A DNA stretch of 8,300 nt, taken from positions 1-8,300 of the forward strand of contig CABUQW010000057.1 in NCBI GenBank assembly GCA_902493895.1, written 5' to 3'. Of the stretch, positions 7,884-8,300 are shown piece by piece. The notes beneath the pieces were generated by a model. The model was not told where the DNA came from, ran no database searches, and worked only from the letters and a program-made list of their open reading frames with translations. The stretch comes from an uncultured Collinsella sp. Lineage in GTDB: Bacteria; Actinomycetota; Coriobacteriia; Coriobacteriales; Coriobacteriaceae. The stretch's first letter is position 1. Each line of letters begins with the position of its first letter. A program made the position numbers and the translations under genes.

Positions 7884-8300
7884 ATGGCAGACGTCAAGAA
7901 AATCGCCACGCGCGTAAGCTACGGCGAGGCCCTCGTCGAGCTCGCCAACGAGCACGATGACTTTGTGGTCCTCGACGCCGACCTGGCCGCCGCCACGCAG
8001 ACCGGCAAGTTTAAGGCCGCCTGTCCCGACCGCTTCTTCGATGTGGGCATCGCCGAGAGCAACTTGATGGGTGTTGCCGCCGGTATCGCAACCACCGGCC
8101 GCGTCGCCTTCGCGAGCAGCTTTGCCATGTTTGCCGCCGGCCGCGCCTTTGAGCAGGTCCGCAACTCCATCGGCTATCCGCACCTTAACGTTAAGATCGG
8201 TGCCACGCACGCCGGCATCTCGGTGGGCGAGGATGGTGCCACGCACCAGTGCTGCGAGGATATCGCCCTCATGCGCGTCATCCCCGGCATGACCGTGATC
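7884..8300 (+). CDS. Transketolase, C-terminal subunit (3' end outside window)
   Basis: The frame is open from ATG 7884 to the window edge (139 codons). It begins MADVKKIATRVSYGEAL and carries the pyrimidine-binding domain of transketolase, including DVGIAESN with E58, the Glu that activates thiamine diphosphate, followed by the FASSFAMF stretch and GATHAGISVGEDGATHQ. Together with the preceding subunit it should form a heterotetramer with the active site at the interface. GAGGAG (7871-7876), inside the end of the N-terminal subunit gene, lies 7 bases before the ATG and one base separates stop from start, indicating coupled translation. The transketolase C-terminal domain lies beyond the window. 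Confidence 0.95.
   Translation, partial: MADVKKIATRVSYGEALVELANEHDDFVVLDADLAAATQTGKFKAACPDRFFDVGIAESNLMGVAAGIATTGRVAFASSFAMFAAGRAFEQVRNSIGYPHLNVKIGATHAGISVGEDGATHQCCEDIALMRVIPGMTVI

Noticed and set aside
7871..7890. Frameshift splitting a single transketolase gene
   Set aside because: Each part has its own start and ribosome site, and two-gene transketolases are well known.

Overview
The window looks like a chromosomal segment from a Gram-positive, high-GC member of the Coriobacteriia, probably Collinsella or a close relative. This assignment is an inference. It rests on GC-rich third codon positions in the core genes, strong Shine-Dalgarno sites, the tight secA-prfB pair, a transketolase split into two subunits, an L31 protein with an alanine-rich tail, and an RF2 with an actinobacterial-type sequence after its recognition motif. 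All recognised genes are on the + strand.

Layout. (1) 1-746 is an accessory-looking block: the 3' end of an ABC transporter ATPase, then one base later a small exported tyrosine-rich protein of unknown function, closed by a strong terminator. Its base composition is lower in GC (about 49% over 541-660, against about 67% over 2401-2460 in secA). (2) 747-1063 is non-coding and full of structure: an operator-like inverted repeat, a very GC-rich hairpin inside a weaker outer stem, a good promoter, and a leader of about 78 bases with two similar hairpins in front of rpmE. (3) 1064-1566 holds rpmE (L31) with a 76-residue Ala/Lys/Glu extension and its terminator. (4) 1567-1830 holds a nested palindromic repeat, a second hairpin sharing its core, another inverted repeat and the start signals of secA. 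(5) 1831-5786 is the secA-prfB operon, with a one-base stop/start overlap. (6) 5787-5953 holds an inverted repeat over the prfB stop codon and a terminator directly in front of the next ribosome binding site. (7) 5954-6844 is a YitT-family membrane protein. (8) 6845-7051 is a non-coding spacer. (9) 7052-8300 holds the two transketolase subunit genes, the second cut off by the window edge.

Together the core genes serve protein synthesis (L31, RF2), protein export (SecA) and the non-oxidative pentose phosphate pathway (transketolase). The small exported protein would be expected to leave the cell through the Sec route. I did not find a clear multi-gene undescribed system. The best leads are the exported tyrosine-rich protein beside the ABC ATPase, the L31 leader together with the unusual L31 tail, the SPT variant of the RF2 recognition motif, the terminator placed between a possible promoter and the YitT gene, and the palindromic repeat family upstream of secA.
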